64,000 nt of DNA from Herpetosiphon gulosus (GTDB lineage: Bacteria > Chloroflexota > Chloroflexia > Chloroflexales > Herpetosiphonaceae). The translations under genes were made by a program, and so were the position numbers. Shown piece after piece: positions 63,874 to 64,000 of this stretch (its first letter is position 1; each line of letters begins with the position of its first letter). Location of the stretch: assembly GCF_039545135.1 (NCBI RefSeq), contig NZ_BAABRU010000015.1, positions 79,576-143,575 of the forward strand. Reading direction: 5' to 3'. Below the pieces are notes generated by a model. That model ran no database searches. It saw only the letters and a program-made list of their open reading frames with translations, and was not told where the DNA came from.

Positions 63874-64000
63874 TGTCAATCGTCGCCCGATAGTGCTCTG
63901 TGATCGTTAGCAATACTGCCCAACCAGATTCTCGGCAATGCTGCTCACCTGGTTCTCGCCATTGACCCGGTTTTCTGACCAGCCCATTGCTGATCAGCCC
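63874..64000. other. Flank right of the CRISPR array
   Basis: 127 bases to the window edge. No gene is seen. Weakly similar words recur (CCAACCAGATTCTCGGCAAT, CACCTGGTTCTCGCCATTGA, CCGGTTTTCTGACCAG), which may be a degenerate short tandem repeat. It is GC-richer than a usual CRISPR leader. Confidence 0.4.

Overview
The window looks like a chromosomal segment of a filamentous, predatory-type Chloroflexota bacterium, most like Herpetosiphon. This rests on about 50% GC, the mix of TolB-like and FlgD-like lipoproteins, a BTAD/ATPase/TPR regulator, a CHAT-TPR protein, a DUF6483 protein and many dispersed intergenic repeats. The genus is an inference from gene content; no rRNA or tRNA gene is present.

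Layout. Positions 1-2900 hold two UPF0104-type membrane proteins (one cut by the window edge), a 51-residue orphan protein and a lipoprotein. Positions 3035-7592 are a complete sulfonate uptake and desulfonation operon in the order ssuE-ssuA-ssuD-ssuC-ssuB. Positions 7864-15087 are mostly housekeeping genes: queA, a zinc-ribbon protein, a TolB-like lipoprotein, an OsmC-like protein, a SIMPL protein, threonine aldolase, an M24-fold protein and galT. Positions 15448-29292 hold a minus-strand run (Gfo/Idh oxidoreductase, DUF6483, a thioredoxin-domain protein), nadK, an alpha/beta hydrolase, a TPR protein, a CPBP protease with miaB, a glycosidase-like protein, a receiver-only response regulator and hflX. 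A molybdopterin oxidoreductase follows (29514-31589).

Positions 31964-38460 are the most novel coding region. A sigma factor is divergent from a large BTAD/NB-ARC/TPR regulator. Eleven bases after the regulator come a 198-residue protein with a LigA-like N-terminus and an overlapping tetrapyrrole-methylase-fold enzyme. That enzyme carries the Tyr-x5-Arg-x3-Tyr catalytic pattern and other signatures of borosin alpha-N-methyltransferases. I read this as a split borosin-type RiPP system; a CPBP-like membrane protein lies downstream. prfA, add and a coiled-coil membrane protein follow.

Positions 41766-48092 hold an M64-like metallopeptidase divergent from a CHAT-TPR protein, then a sigma factor and a zinc-finger anti-sigma-like protein. 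This may be one regulatory or conflict module. An HD hydrolase and a GT4 glycosyltransferase close the gene-bearing part.

Positions 50109-63873 are one very large CRISPR array: about 182 apparently identical 37-base repeats by hand count, plus a truncated terminal repeat, with spacers of roughly 36-43 bases. No cas gene lies in the window. Two spacers come from the same target on opposite strands, and two spacers occur twice. Between many genes lie four families of short, often palindromic, repeats.
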